From: Planctomycetota bacterium
Lineage (GTDB): Bacteria > Planctomycetota > Phycisphaerae > SM23-33
NCBI GenBank assembly: GCA_030635145.1
Contig: DAOVZK010000021.1
Location: 1-34,023 of the forward strand
Direction of reading: 5' to 3'
DNA length: 34,023 nucleotides
Under the pieces are notes generated by a model that saw only the letters and a list, made by a program, of their open reading frames with translations, had not been told where the DNA came from and did no database searches. The first letter of the stretch is position 1. Each line of letters starts with the position of its first letter. Of the stretch, positions 1 to 7,472 are shown piece by piece. Made by a program: the position numbers and the translations under genes.

Positions 1-128
1 GACTTCAAGATGCCTGCAAGCCACGCCGAGCCATAATATAGATTTTTTCGATATTATTTACACCACTTGACGATAATCACGATAATTGAGAACGCCCTCT
101 AGGCAATAGCATCTAGTGCCTGTTTATG

Positions 129-1319
129 TTAAATGGTTCCGACGGGTTTTTGGCATCGCAGGCGTACGTTGTCGAGAATGTTCATATAGTTGATGTACGC
201 GTCGTATGGCGATTCATAGGGGTTAAAGTATTTGTGGACATCGCCGTCGGAGAAATATTTCGTGCACATGTAGTAGAAGTGGTCAGACGTCTGCAGCTTA
301 CGCCAATCGTGGATCAACGTACCGTCGTCGCTTTGCTTGACAGCTTCGTTGAGTGCGTAGACATCGTGCAGGGCGTTGGACTGCATACTGTTTCCCAGCC
401 ACGCCGACAGGTCTCGCTCGGTGTCGGCCCAGGAGATCATGTGGGGGATGTCAACTTCCCCAGCTGAGTCATAACGGGCGATGGCTTCGGATACGGTCAG
501 AAAATCGTTCTTGCCCGACTGCATTATCGTTCCCGGTAGTGCCCGCATAAAATCGAAGATGCCGGTGTCGGCCCACTGATGTTCGCCGAATGTTTCGTAG
601 TCCATGAATAGGTTGCAGACGTATCCGCATCCGTTAATTTGATCGACCCAGTTGGTGAATTTCTCGGTGGACAGCGGCCATTCCGGCCAGCCCTGATTGC
701 CGAAACGAAATGCGATGTCGTCGCTTAGCCTGTAGTTTTTCAGCAGCATTCGCAAAGATTCGCAGTTCGGCGGGGTGTAGATGAAGTTCGGGCTGCGATA
801 TCCCAGCACAAAGTCGGCGCCTTCGGTTAAGATGGCGTCGAAGCCCATTTGCTCGACGGTATGTGCGACGTCGTTGTTGTAGGTCAGTTCGGTATTGCGG
901 AAAACTTTCGGGCGTTGTCCGAACAGTCGCTCCATCATGGCGCAATGGCTGTTGGTTTGCTCGATGAATTCTTCGCGGCTGTACAAAAACGAAAGCGAGT
1001 GGTAGAAGGTCTCGGCGATGAATTCCACGCAGCCGGTTTCGGCAAGTTCGCGGAAGGAGTCCAGCACCTCGGGATACCAGCGTTCAAACTGCTCGATAAC
1101 CGTGCCCGTCACCGAGTAGCTGATGCGGAACCGGCCCTCGTGCTGCCGGATTAAATCCAGCATCAGGCGGTTGGTGGGGAGGTAGCATTTGTCGGCGACT
1201 TTGCGGAGGATTTGCTCGTTGGACTTGTCGTCAAAGTAACTCGACCCGCTGTCGAAAATGCTGTATCGCCGCAGCCGATAAGGCTGATGAACTTGAAAGT
1301 AAAAAACTACTGATGCCAT
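129..1319 (-). CDS. Glycoside hydrolase family 57 protein (alpha-amylase/glucanotransferase-like)
   Basis: This 396-residue protein has the conserved regions of GH57 retaining enzymes, which act on alpha-glucans. Residues 11-13 are the region-1 HQP. Residues 96-108 (GCVEFIAETFYHS) match region 2. FRNTEL at 140-145 places the catalytic nucleophile at Glu144, and FMDYETFGEH at 238-247 places the acid/base at Asp240. SWADTERDLSAWLGN at 296-310 matches region 5. The length is that of a bare GH57 barrel plus a short helical region. There is no signal peptide, so it is probably cytoplasmic. It lies 47 bp downstream of a starch-synthase-like glycosyltransferase on the same strand, so the pair probably builds or trims an intracellular alpha-glucan. 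Family assignment is firm. Exact specificity (amylase, 4-alpha-glucanotransferase or branching enzyme) cannot be read from the sequence. Confidence 0.9.
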   Translation of the reverse strand: MASVVFYFQVHQPYRLRRYSIFDSGSSYFDDKSNEQILRKVADKCYLPTNRLMLDLIRQHEGRFRISYSVTGTVIEQFERWYPEVLDSFRELAETGCVEFIAETFYHSLSFLYSREEFIEQTNSHCAMMERLFGQRPKVFRNTELTYNNDVAHTVEQMGFDAILTEGADFVLGYRSPNFIYTPPNCESLRMLLKNYRLSDDIAFRFGNQGWPEWPLSTEKFTNWVDQINGCGYVCNLFMDYETFGEHQWADTGIFDFMRALPGTIMQSGKNDFLTVSEAIARYDSAGEVDIPHMISWADTERDLSAWLGNSMQSNALHDVYALNEAVKQSDDGTLIHDWRKLQTSDHFYYMCTKYFSDGDVHKYFNPYESPYDAYINYMNILDNVRLRCQKPVGTI

Positions 1320-1366
1320 ATCACCATTAGACGGAAAAAAGTTTCCAGATCAAGCCCCAAGATTCC

Positions 1367-2866
1367 TTATTCTATTAATTTGCTGTAAATTTCCTTCAGC
1401 TGCACGGCAGAGTCGTTCCACGAGAGTTTTTGCAGTTCGAATTGGCTGTGCTGCGAAAGCGTACGCTGCAACGGTTCATGCCGCAACACCGCCAGAATTT
1501 TGTTCGCCATCTCGTCCGTGTCCCAGAAGTCTACTTTCAGCACGTGCGTCAGCACTTCCGACACGCCCGACTGCTTGGAGATGATGACGGGAACGTTGTG
1601 GCTCATGGCTTCGAGCGGGGCGATGCCGAAAGGTTCCGACACGCTGGGCATTACGTAGAGATTCGCGATTTTGAATATTCTGTCGACATCCTGCCCACGC
1701 AAAAAGCCCGTGAATGTTACGTACTTACCGAGTTTCAGGTCGGCGGCGAGTTGGATGCATTTGCGAACCATGTCGCCGCTGCCGGCAATTACGAAACGAA
1801 CGTTCGTGTACTTCTGGATGACTTTTTTGGCAGCCTCCAGGAAATACTCCGGGCCTTTCTGCATCGTGATGCGCCCGAGGAACAGCACGATTTTTTCGTC
1901 GCGCGAAATCGGCTTCATTAGCGAGTGTTCGTCGGGTGTTAATTCGACGGCGTTGTAGACGACGGTTACTTTTTCTGCGTTGACGCCGTAGCGGTGAATG
2001 GCGATGTTTTTCGTGAGGTGCGAAACGCATACTACGCGTGCGGCGGCGTGCATTCCGCTACGTTCGATATCGTATACGCGCTGATTTACGTTTGCCCCGG
2101 CCCGGTCGAACTCGGTGCTGTGAACATGCACGACGAGCGGTTTTCCGCTGGCGGCGGCGACGGCCATCCCGGCCGGGAATGTCATCCAGTCGTGGGCGTG
2201 GATTACGTCGAAGTCTTCACCCTCCGACAACTCGACAGCCAATCTCGCGTAGCGGTGTATCTGCCCCATCAGGTCGCCGTCGTAATGCTCACCCGCTCCG
2301 CCCTTAACGAGCGAACCGTGCGGTAAGGCACTTTGCTGCTCGACGTCTTTGTGTGTTTTCGCTTTTGGCGCCGCCGAAGCTGCCGCCTGCTCGGCCGTCT
2401 GCTTTTTTGCGTCTTTAGAATGACGCTTGTCGGTTATCACCTTGCGAAGAATTTCCTTCGCCGCGTTCGACCGCACCTGCCGGTTAAGTCGCAGCATTTC
2501 GATTTCGAAACTCACTTCGCTGGCGTAAGGCTGAAGAATCGCGTCTAGCTGATGGATCGTCAGATGCTCGAGTTTGCATTCGATATGCCGGCGGGTTTCT
2601 TCCGAAATTTCGCCGTCGTCAAAATCGTCGGGCAAAATCAAATCTGATGGCGTGCGGAGGGTGATATGGTCGGTCGCGCCGCTGTCAGCCGAGTCTACCG
2701 GCACTGCCGTCGGCAGCACAAAGCAAACCTCCACGCCGACTTCGTCGAGCCCCTTGGTAATCCCGTAACAGGCAGTCCCAAGACCCCCGCTGATGAAGGG
2801 TGGAAACTCCCAACCTAGCATAAAAACTTTCATCTTGCCTTTCCGCATCTTTCGCATTTTTTGCAT
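1367..2866 (-). CDS. Glycogen/starch synthase-like glycosyltransferase (GT4/GT5 fold)
   Basis: This 499-residue GT-B glycosyltransferase opens with the starch-synthase-like N-terminus MLGWEFPPFISGGLG, whose GGLG loop contacts the nucleotide sugar in this family. VIHAHDWMTFPAG lies in the middle of the N-terminal domain. The C-terminal Rossmann domain has FLGRITMQKGPEYF, and SEPFGIAPLEAM is the E-x7-E donor-binding motif. Between the halves of the N-terminal domain is a charged Ala/Lys-rich insert (about residues 145-190) that looks disordered. The start is uncertain. The first ATG has GGGAG nine bases upstream, but an ATG at 2833 (residue 12), where homology-like sequence begins, has AAAGG close by. 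It probably heads an operon with the GH57 gene. It likely makes an alpha-glucan from ADP- or UDP-glucose, but donor and product are inferred only. Confidence 0.85.
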   Translation of the reverse strand: MQKMRKMRKGKMKVFMLGWEFPPFISGGLGTACYGITKGLDEVGVEVCFVLPTAVPVDSADSGATDHITLRTPSDLILPDDFDDGEISEETRRHIECKLEHLTIHQLDAILQPYASEVSFEIEMLRLNRQVRSNAAKEILRKVITDKRHSKDAKKQTAEQAAASAAPKAKTHKDVEQQSALPHGSLVKGGAGEHYDGDLMGQIHRYARLAVELSEGEDFDVIHAHDWMTFPAGMAVAAASGKPLVVHVHSTEFDRAGANVNQRVYDIERSGMHAAARVVCVSHLTKNIAIHRYGVNAEKVTVVYNAVELTPDEHSLMKPISRDEKIVLFLGRITMQKGPEYFLEAAKKVIQKYTNVRFVIAGSGDMVRKCIQLAADLKLGKYVTFTGFLRGQDVDRIFKIANLYVMPSVSEPFGIAPLEAMSHNVPVIISKQSGVSEVLTHVLKVDFWDTDEMANKILAVLRHEPLQRTLSQHSQFELQKLSWNDSAVQLKEIYSKLIE

Positions 2867-2902
2867 ATGAAAACACTCCCGCCCTGAGACCCGAGATCAG
2901 GC

Positions 2903-2931
2903 ATTATACATTCGCCCGCTGCCCAAAAGGA
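2903..2931 (-). promoter_or_regulatory. Candidate promoter of the glycosyltransferase-GH57 operon
   Basis: On the minus strand a perfect TATAAT (2903-2908) lies about 36 bases upstream of the glycosyltransferase ATG at 2866. The -35 region at 16-17 bases spacing is poor (CCTTTT or TCCTTT), so only the -10 box supports this call. Confidence 0.3.
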
Positions 2932-2990
2932 AGAAAAATCCAGACGCCACTCCAGTGTAGGATATGTTTGGTGAGTTTGGAGCTGCAGAA

Positions 2991-3959
2991 TCAGTCGATT
3001 TGCAGTGCCCCGATGATGTCTTGGACGCTCGACTTATCGCGGTCAGCCAGGTATTTCCTGATGCCGTTTTTGATCTCGACAATGCATCGCGGGTCTACAA
3101 ACAGCGATGTTCCCAGGGCTAGGCCTGTGGCACCGGCAAGCAGGAACTCGATTGCGTCGGAGGCGTACTGGATTCCGCCCATGCCGATGATTGGGATTCC
3201 CGCGGGTTTGGCGACCTGGGTGTAAACGCGATGTACCATATAGACCGCCACCGGGCGAATGGCCGGGCCGCTGAGTCCGCCGGTTTTGTTCGCCAGTATT
3301 GGGCGTTGCGTGTCGATATCGATCGCCATTGCGGTGAGCGTATTGATGAGGCTTAGCGCGTCGGCACCGCCGTTAACGGCGGCTTGTGCGGTGGCGGTGA
3401 TGTCGGAAACGTTCGGTGAGAGTTTTACGATGAGTTTGTTTTTGCGGGTGACTTTTTTAACGGCGGCGGTGATTTTTTCGACGGCCGACGGGTCAACGCC
3501 AAACTGAATGCCCCCGGCCTTGACGTTCGGGCAGGAGATGTTCAGCTCCACACCGCGAACGATGTCGATATCTTCCAACGCTTCGGCGACCTGAATGTAG
3601 TCGGCCTGGGTTACTCCGGCGATGTTGACGAACACGGGCAGGTTCATCGCCTGCAACTTCGGGAGCTTTTCGCTGATAAAAACGTCCAGCCCCACATTCG
3701 CCAATCCGATAGCATTCATCATTCCCGCCCGCGTCTCGACGATTCGCGGATACTCATTCCCGCTGCGAGGGGCAACGGAGATGCTCTTCGTGACAAACGC
3801 GCCCAACTCTCCGAGATCGACGAAGTCGGCGTACTCGTCGGAGTATCCGCACGTCCCGCTAGCTGTCATCAGCGGATTGTCCAACTCCACGCCCGCAATG
3901 TTTACAGATAAATCGATTGATTCGATATCGCCGCTCTGCCGTTTGTTCGTCGTTTCCAT
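2991..3959 (-). CDS. pyrD: Dihydroorotate dehydrogenase, class 1B catalytic subunit
   Basis: This enzyme oxidises dihydroorotate to orotate in pyrimidine synthesis, using FMN in the cytoplasm. Family features are the N-terminal NPLMTASGTCGY, NAIGLANVG, and the active-site loop NISCPNVKAGG with the catalytic cysteine that marks class 1 enzymes. IIGMGGI and ATGLALGTSLF form the FMN phosphate site. The NISCPNV form and the length match the NAD-linked PyrDB type, which usually works with the electron-transfer subunit PyrK. No pyrK lies in this window. The reading frame is open to an upstream ATG at 3995, giving 12 extra residues. I chose the ATG at 3959 (322 residues) because a strong promoter overlaps the upstream extension and predicts transcription starting at this ATG. 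There is no Shine-Dalgarno sequence, which fits a leaderless message. Confidence 0.92.
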   Translation of the reverse strand: METTNKRQSGDIESIDLSVNIAGVELDNPLMTASGTCGYSDEYADFVDLGELGAFVTKSISVAPRSGNEYPRIVETRAGMMNAIGLANVGLDVFISEKLPKLQAMNLPVFVNIAGVTQADYIQVAEALEDIDIVRGVELNISCPNVKAGGIQFGVDPSAVEKITAAVKKVTRKNKLIVKLSPNVSDITATAQAAVNGGADALSLINTLTAMAIDIDTQRPILANKTGGLSGPAIRPVAVYMVHRVYTQVAKPAGIPIIGMGGIQYASDAIEFLLAGATGLALGTSLFVDPRCIVEIKNGIRKYLADRDKSSVQDIIGALQID

Positions 3960-3995
3960 ACGCGGGATTATAACACCCGCGAGCCGCGGTGGCAA
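3960..3995 (-). promoter_or_regulatory. Sigma-70-type promoter of pyrD, predicted leaderless
   Basis: On the minus strand TTGCCA (3990-3995), a 17-base spacer and TATAAT (3967-3972) form a near-consensus promoter. Seven bases separate TATAAT from the pyrD ATG (3957-3959), so the usual start distance puts +1 on or next to the A of the start codon. The -10 box sits in the loop of a GCGGG/CCCGC inverted repeat (3962-3966 with 3976-3980), which could act as an operator or be chance. Confidence 0.6.
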
Positions 3996-4207
3996 CCAGT
4001 AGCACCGCCCGCCAGCGGCGGTTGCAAATAATCGCAGCGGGGTGCCGTGGTTGCGGTTTTTGCAACCACGTTCACACCAACGAATTATTTAAAGGATTCC
4101 ATTTTGGTATTACAGGCCGGGTCTTGACCCGGCGGGGCGTAGCACGACGGGCTATTTGCCACCGCCGTTGGCGGTCGCTACGGTCGCACCACCCTCCCTC
4201 GCTAGGC

Positions 4208-4285
4208 TGTCATTGCGAGCGTAGCGAAGCAATCTCGATTCTCATAGATGTAGATTGCCGCGTCGCTGCGCTCCTCGCAATGACA
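4208..4285. repeat. Palindromic repeat, short form (TGTCATTGCGAG family)
   Basis: This 78-bp element is bounded by perfect 12-bp terminal inverted repeats, TGTCATTGCGAG and CTCGCAATGACA. Inner arms GCGAAGCAATCT and AGATTGCCGCGTCGC extend the imperfect palindrome. Related copies are at 4489, 11251, 28736 and 33904. Small palindromic repeats of this type recur in many bacterial genomes. Confidence 0.85.
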
Positions 4286-4325
4286 GCATGGGCCGCGGGA
4301 ACATTGTTAGGATCATCTCTTATTC

Positions 4326-4454
4326 TGTCATCCTCGACCCCGATCGAGGATCCAGTTCTTTTCTTGTTCTGTCATTCCAGTGAAAACTGGAATCCAGGGG
4401 TTTTTCCATGTCGTTCCCTACATTCCCTGGATCCCCGCCTGCGCGAGGATGACA
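4326..4454. repeat. Palindromic repeat (TGTCATCCTCG family)
   Basis: This 129-bp element has perfect 11-bp ends, TGTCATCCTCG and CGAGGATGACA. Inside are two nested palindromes, CCTCGACCCCGATCGAGG and TCATTCCAGTGAAAACTGGA, so it may be a composite of two palindromic units. It shares the outer TGTCAT/ATGACA with the TGTCATTGCGAG family. It is the only copy in the window. Confidence 0.75.
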
Positions 4455-4488
4455 CGGAGGCTGACGCCTATTGCAACCGTCGACGCCG

Positions 4489-4613
4489 GTCATTGCGAGC
4501 GTAGCGAAGCAATCTCGCCGCTGGCAGCGGAGGCAATAATAATCGCTACGGTCACACCGCCCATGTCGCTGGGAGTTCTACCGGCGTTGCTGGTTGCCCC
4601 TCTTACTGAGGGG
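4489..4613. repeat. Palindromic repeat, long form, right end missing
   Basis: The first 73 bases (CATTGCGAGCGTAGCG onward, through the AATAATAATCGCTACGGTCA stretch) nearly match the long element at 11251-11392. The following GTTGCTGGTTGCC portion is diverged, and the CTCGCAATGACA right end is absent. It is therefore a truncated or decayed long-form copy. Confidence 0.7.
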
Positions 4614-4763
4614 TGCGGGTAATAAAGCAAATTCCGTCCTCAATGCCGGGATATCCCAGGCCGATATATCTATGTTGGAGGGTCTGGGTTTTGTCAGTAA
4701 CGGGAGTCAGTAGCGAGGCGCGAATGTCCCCAGGAATCTGGGAGGAGACTTGAGGAGAGGAAC

Positions 4764-5552
4764 ATGGCTAAAAAATACCAGAAACCCCCGTGGTTTGCCA
4801 AGGCAGTGATCTTCGCCGTTACTTGCGGTGCCGTGGTCTGCGGTTTGGCAGGTTGCGATCCGCAAGATACAAACCTGAACATGGCCTACGGAAGAAATTT
4901 GCCGCCTGGATCCCCGGAAGTTGTTCTGGTGATTATGGCCGGGTGGACGCAGACGGCCGAGACTATGGGCCGAATCGAACGCGAGATGGTCCAACAAATC
5001 TCTGCTGTCATGCCGGATCACCGCATCGCGGTTAAGCGAAGAATCATCGGACTGTTGCCTGTAGGTGATTCCGAGTTGTTCCTGGGGCTTGAGTACGACG
5101 CGTGGAAACAAAAGAAGAAAACGCCCGCCGGGCAACACAACCAGTTCATCGCCGTCGGGCACAGCAGCGGTGCTACCGCCATCTATGGTTTGCTGGAGAA
5201 CGGAACGTTCAAGAATGGCCCCAGCGCGCCAACGTTCCTGGGCTTGGTCGACATGCAACTGCCCATCGGCCCGCACGACCTGACAGGAAAGATCACACAC
5301 AACGGTGCCTGGCGGACAAAAATTGTACACTATCACACTTCCGGTACGGACGGTATCAGGGGAATAAGGAACATCGGCGTCGGAGCAGACCATTTTTCGG
5401 TCGTTAATTCTCTAACCGTCACGCGAGGCTTGGCCGCCGAAGCCGCCAACGCCTGCCTGCAAAACTTACCCCCAAACATGGACGTAGGCGATAGCACATC
5501 CCCAGTTAGGGACTGGACTCCCGGGAACTCAGGAGTATCGTGGGACATGTGA
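4764..5552 (+). CDS. Putative lipoprotein with alpha/beta-hydrolase motif
   Basis: This 262-residue protein starts with a lipoprotein signal. A basic N-terminus and a hydrophobic stretch (residues 11-29) end in the lipobox LAGC, with Cys31 as the predicted lipidated residue. GHSSG at 132-136 fits the nucleophile elbow of alpha/beta hydrolases, with Ser134 as nucleophile. Asp163 (LGLVDMQ) and His210 (GADHFSVVN) are plausible partners, and VVLVIMAGW at 53-61 resembles the first beta strand. I do not recognise a specific family, so substrate is unknown. It probably acts at the cell envelope. The start is well supported by GAGGAGAGGAAC directly upstream. It lies about 100 bp upstream of mreC on the same strand. 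Confidence 0.7.
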   Translation: MAKKYQKPPWFAKAVIFAVTCGAVVCGLAGCDPQDTNLNMAYGRNLPPGSPEVVLVIMAGWTQTAETMGRIEREMVQQISAVMPDHRIAVKRRIIGLLPVGDSELFLGLEYDAWKQKKKTPAGQHNQFIAVGHSSGATAIYGLLENGTFKNGPSAPTFLGLVDMQLPIGPHDLTGKITHNGAWRTKIVHYHTSGTDGIRGIRNIGVGADHFSVVNSLTVTRGLAAEAANACLQNLPPNMDVGDSTSPVRDWTPGNSGVSWDM

Positions 5553-5653
5553 TTACTGCAACCATCGCCGGTGGCCGGGCCTGCGATGCCATCGCCTGAA
5601 AATCGGAAATCGCAAATTGGAAATTGTAATTCGCCCGCCCAAGCTGGTATCAT

Positions 5654-6658
5654 ATGCGACTTATGATATTCGGTATCAAATCATCAAAATCTCTGGTGCT
5701 GGGCGTGCTGCTGGTGGTTGCTGGTATAACCACGCTGCTGGGCCCGGGCGGTGGGCGGTCTCTGCGCGGTATGACGCACTGGGCCTTTGCGCATTTCGGT
5801 GACGCCGGTATGTATCTCACCTCGCGGGTCAAGAGCATATCGTTCGATACCCCGGCCCTGACACGGGACGACGCCAAAAATCTCACCCAGGAAAACGCCG
5901 CACTCAAACGCCGTCTCGACGTACTCGAAAGCAAGGTTTTGCAGCAGAACCGCGTTTTGACCGGCGTGGCCAGGGGTTCGGTCTTCACCCAACTTTTCGG
6001 CCCCGATAGCGACGTGCCCGTCAAGCTGATCTCCGCTCGCGTTGTGGCGGCCGACTCGTTGCCGTACGGGTATGGGCGACTGCTAAACGCCGGGTCCCGC
6101 AAAGGTGCCAAAAACGGACACCCCGTTACCACGCGCGGTCTCTGGACGGATCGCAAAAAGAAACTCCCACAGAAATTCGCGGTTCTTTCCGACTCTGCCC
6201 TCGTCGGCCGGGTGATGGAAACCAAAGCATTCACGGCCCGCATGTATATGGTAAACGACCGCGGGTTTAGCATCGTCGCCAACATTCACCGCCGCATCGA
6301 TCAGCAAAATCCCCGCAAGGTGAAGCTCGCTGATCGTATGGGTGAGCTGACTATCGCGAATAATTTACCCGTTGCGGTCAAGGCGTGCGGTGACGGGGCG
6401 ACGGGCTTGATTGTCAGTGGAATTTCCAAGGAGTACAACATTCTTCCCGGTGATGTGCTGCAAACCATGCCCAGCGACGCTATGTTACCGGCCGTCGTCG
6501 AAATCGGAATCGTTGACAAGGTTACAGACTCGGCGAAGCATCCCGGCCGGGTCGATCTGCACATAAAACCCACCGCCGATCTGCCGTCACTTCGCGAAGT
6601 TTACATCGTCGTGCCCGAGGTTGCACCGGCAGCACCGAAGAACGGGAGGGCGAAATAA
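5654..6658 (+). CDS. mreC: Rod shape-determining protein MreC
   Basis: MreC is a periplasmic scaffold that links the MreB cytoskeleton to the elongasome enzymes PBP2 and RodA. The 334-residue product has one N-terminal membrane segment (about 13-31). A coiled coil follows around LTQENAALKRRLDVLESKV (76-94), then the beta-rich MreC core starting near ARVVAADSLPYGYGRLLNAG, where the family has an R-V-(I/V)-x-(R/A)-(D/S) pattern. Its stop overlaps the mreD start by one base (TAATG). No Shine-Dalgarno sequence precedes this ATG. A second ATG at 5663 (residue 4) lies nine bases after a TATCAT hexamer (5648-5653), preceded at 18 bases by TTGTAA, so a leaderless start there is possible. No mreB is present in the window. 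Confidence 0.88.
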   Translation: MRLMIFGIKSSKSLVLGVLLVVAGITTLLGPGGGRSLRGMTHWAFAHFGDAGMYLTSRVKSISFDTPALTRDDAKNLTQENAALKRRLDVLESKVLQQNRVLTGVARGSVFTQLFGPDSDVPVKLISARVVAADSLPYGYGRLLNAGSRKGAKNGHPVTTRGLWTDRKKKLPQKFAVLSDSALVGRVMETKAFTARMYMVNDRGFSIVANIHRRIDQQNPRKVKLADRMGELTIANNLPVAVKACGDGATGLIVSGISKEYNILPGDVLQTMPSDAMLPAVVEIGIVDKVTDSAKHPGRVDLHIKPTADLPSLREVYIVVPEVAPAAPKNGRAK

Positions 6659-7212
6659 TGCGTTGGGTTGGTTTCGGCATATTCGCGTATTTGTTCGTCA
6701 TGGTTCAGATGACGCTTGGAAATATCCTGACGTTGGATCGCCTCGCCATGGGGCCGGTGGGGCCGGACTTTCTGGTGATTTTCGCGTTGTTCATCGCGTT
6801 TAACGCCCGCGACGTTATCGACGCCATGCTCGCCGGGTGGGTGCTGGGAATGTTGATAGATCTTACGACGGGTGGTGGTGGTAGCTGCGTGGGGCCGATG
6901 GCGATTTTGTATTCGTTCGTCACATGGGGCGCCTTTAGCATTCGCGAGGGAATCTACAGCGAACGTGCCCTGACGCAAGTGATCGTGGCGGGGTTGTTCT
7001 GCATAATCACTCATGGGTTGTGGATTACGATCCAGTCGCTGGTTGCCTTTAAGTTATCGTGGGGTGGTTACGGGGCCATGCTGCTGCAGGTGTTTTTTAG
7101 CGGGCTTTACACGGCGGTGCTGACTCCGATGGTGTATTTCGGGCTGATGCTTTTCCGTAGCTACCTTATAGACTCGCTGCCGCAGCGAGGTGGCGGCCGG
7201 TCGCGGCGGTAA
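6658..7212 (+). CDS. mreD: Rod shape-determining protein MreD
   Basis: This 184-residue, strongly hydrophobic protein has about five or six predicted membrane segments, as expected for the elongasome membrane protein MreD. Recognisable features are the N-terminal MRWVGFGIFAYLFVMVQMTL, GPDFLVIFALFIAFNARD, and LAGWVLGMLIDLTTGGG, where MreD proteins usually carry a G(F/L)xxDL segment. It follows mreC with a one-base stop/start overlap, implying translational coupling. The identification rests on hydropathy, this motif and position between mreC and mrdA. Confidence 0.85.
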   Translation: MRWVGFGIFAYLFVMVQMTLGNILTLDRLAMGPVGPDFLVIFALFIAFNARDVIDAMLAGWVLGMLIDLTTGGGGSCVGPMAILYSFVTWGAFSIREGIYSERALTQVIVAGLFCIITHGLWITIQSLVAFKLSWGGYGAMLLQVFFSGLYTAVLTPMVYFGLMLFRSYLIDSLPQRGGGRSRR

Positions 7213-7217
7213 TTTGC

Positions 7218-7437
7218 GTAACCATTCACGCAAAATTTTGACAGGATAACAGGATAGAATATAGGCTAAAAAATCCTGTTAATCAGGATTGATTTACATA
7301 GGAATTTGTGTTCTTTGCTAGGTTGTTTGTAGTTGGTAGATTTTATTCTGGTTTTCTTTTTAATAATTCGCAGTTAATCCTGTAATCCTGTCAAAAGAAA
7401 ATTTTTGATTAACAGGAAAAAGAGTGTGAACGCTTAC
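7218..7437 (+). repeat. 220-bp intergenic cassette repeat, copy A (mreD|mrdA)
   Basis: This copy begins 5 bases after the mreD stop with GTAACCATTCACG and ends 35 bases before the mrdA start with GTGAACGCTTAC. Those ends are inverted repeats with two mismatches over 12 bases. Inside, TTTTGACAGGATAACAGGAT pairs with ATCCTGTAATCCTGTCAAAA (19 of 20). AATCCTGTTAATCAGGATT forms an inner hairpin. A third box (TTAACAGG) near the right end can pair with CCTGTCAA. TTGACA-N16-TATAGG near the left end resembles a promoter. Confidence 0.88.
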
Positions 7438-7472
7438 AATTTTTCTTGCTGAAAACTGAAACCTGAAAACTT

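Larger units (their letters stand above)
3996..4763. other. Gene-free repeat-rich intergenic region
   Basis: No credible gene lies in this 768-bp stretch between the divergently oriented pyrD and the lipoprotein gene. It contains a perfect 8-bp hairpin (GCCGGGTC-TT-GACCCGGC, 4116-4133) and three palindromic repeat copies listed separately. A CCCCTC/GAGGGG hairpin (4597-4613) and a CCCAG/CTGGG hairpin (4729-4742) just upstream of the next gene's ribosome binding site follow. Open frames here translate repeat DNA and are rejected. Confidence 0.7.

Noticed and set aside
100-125. Terminator after the GH57 gene
   Set aside because: The AGGCA/TGCCT pairing is only five base pairs and no T-run follows on the minus strand.
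3989-4622. Open frames translating to HCERSEAIS... and similar
   Set aside because: They lie entirely within the TGTCATTGCGAG and TGTCATCCTCG palindromic repeats. The same peptide appears at 11239-11508 because the repeat recurs, so these are repeat translations and not genes.
4707-5393. 228-codon minus-strand frame opposite the lipoprotein gene
   Set aside because: It is antisense to a gene with a good ribosome binding site, lipobox and hydrolase motif. It has no recognisable domain and is typical of shadow frames here.
7218-7437. Cassette repeats as integron attC sites
   Set aside because: They do sit between co-directional genes after stop codons, but no GTTRRRY/RYYYAAC core pair was found. 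The neighbours are housekeeping operons and there is no integrase.
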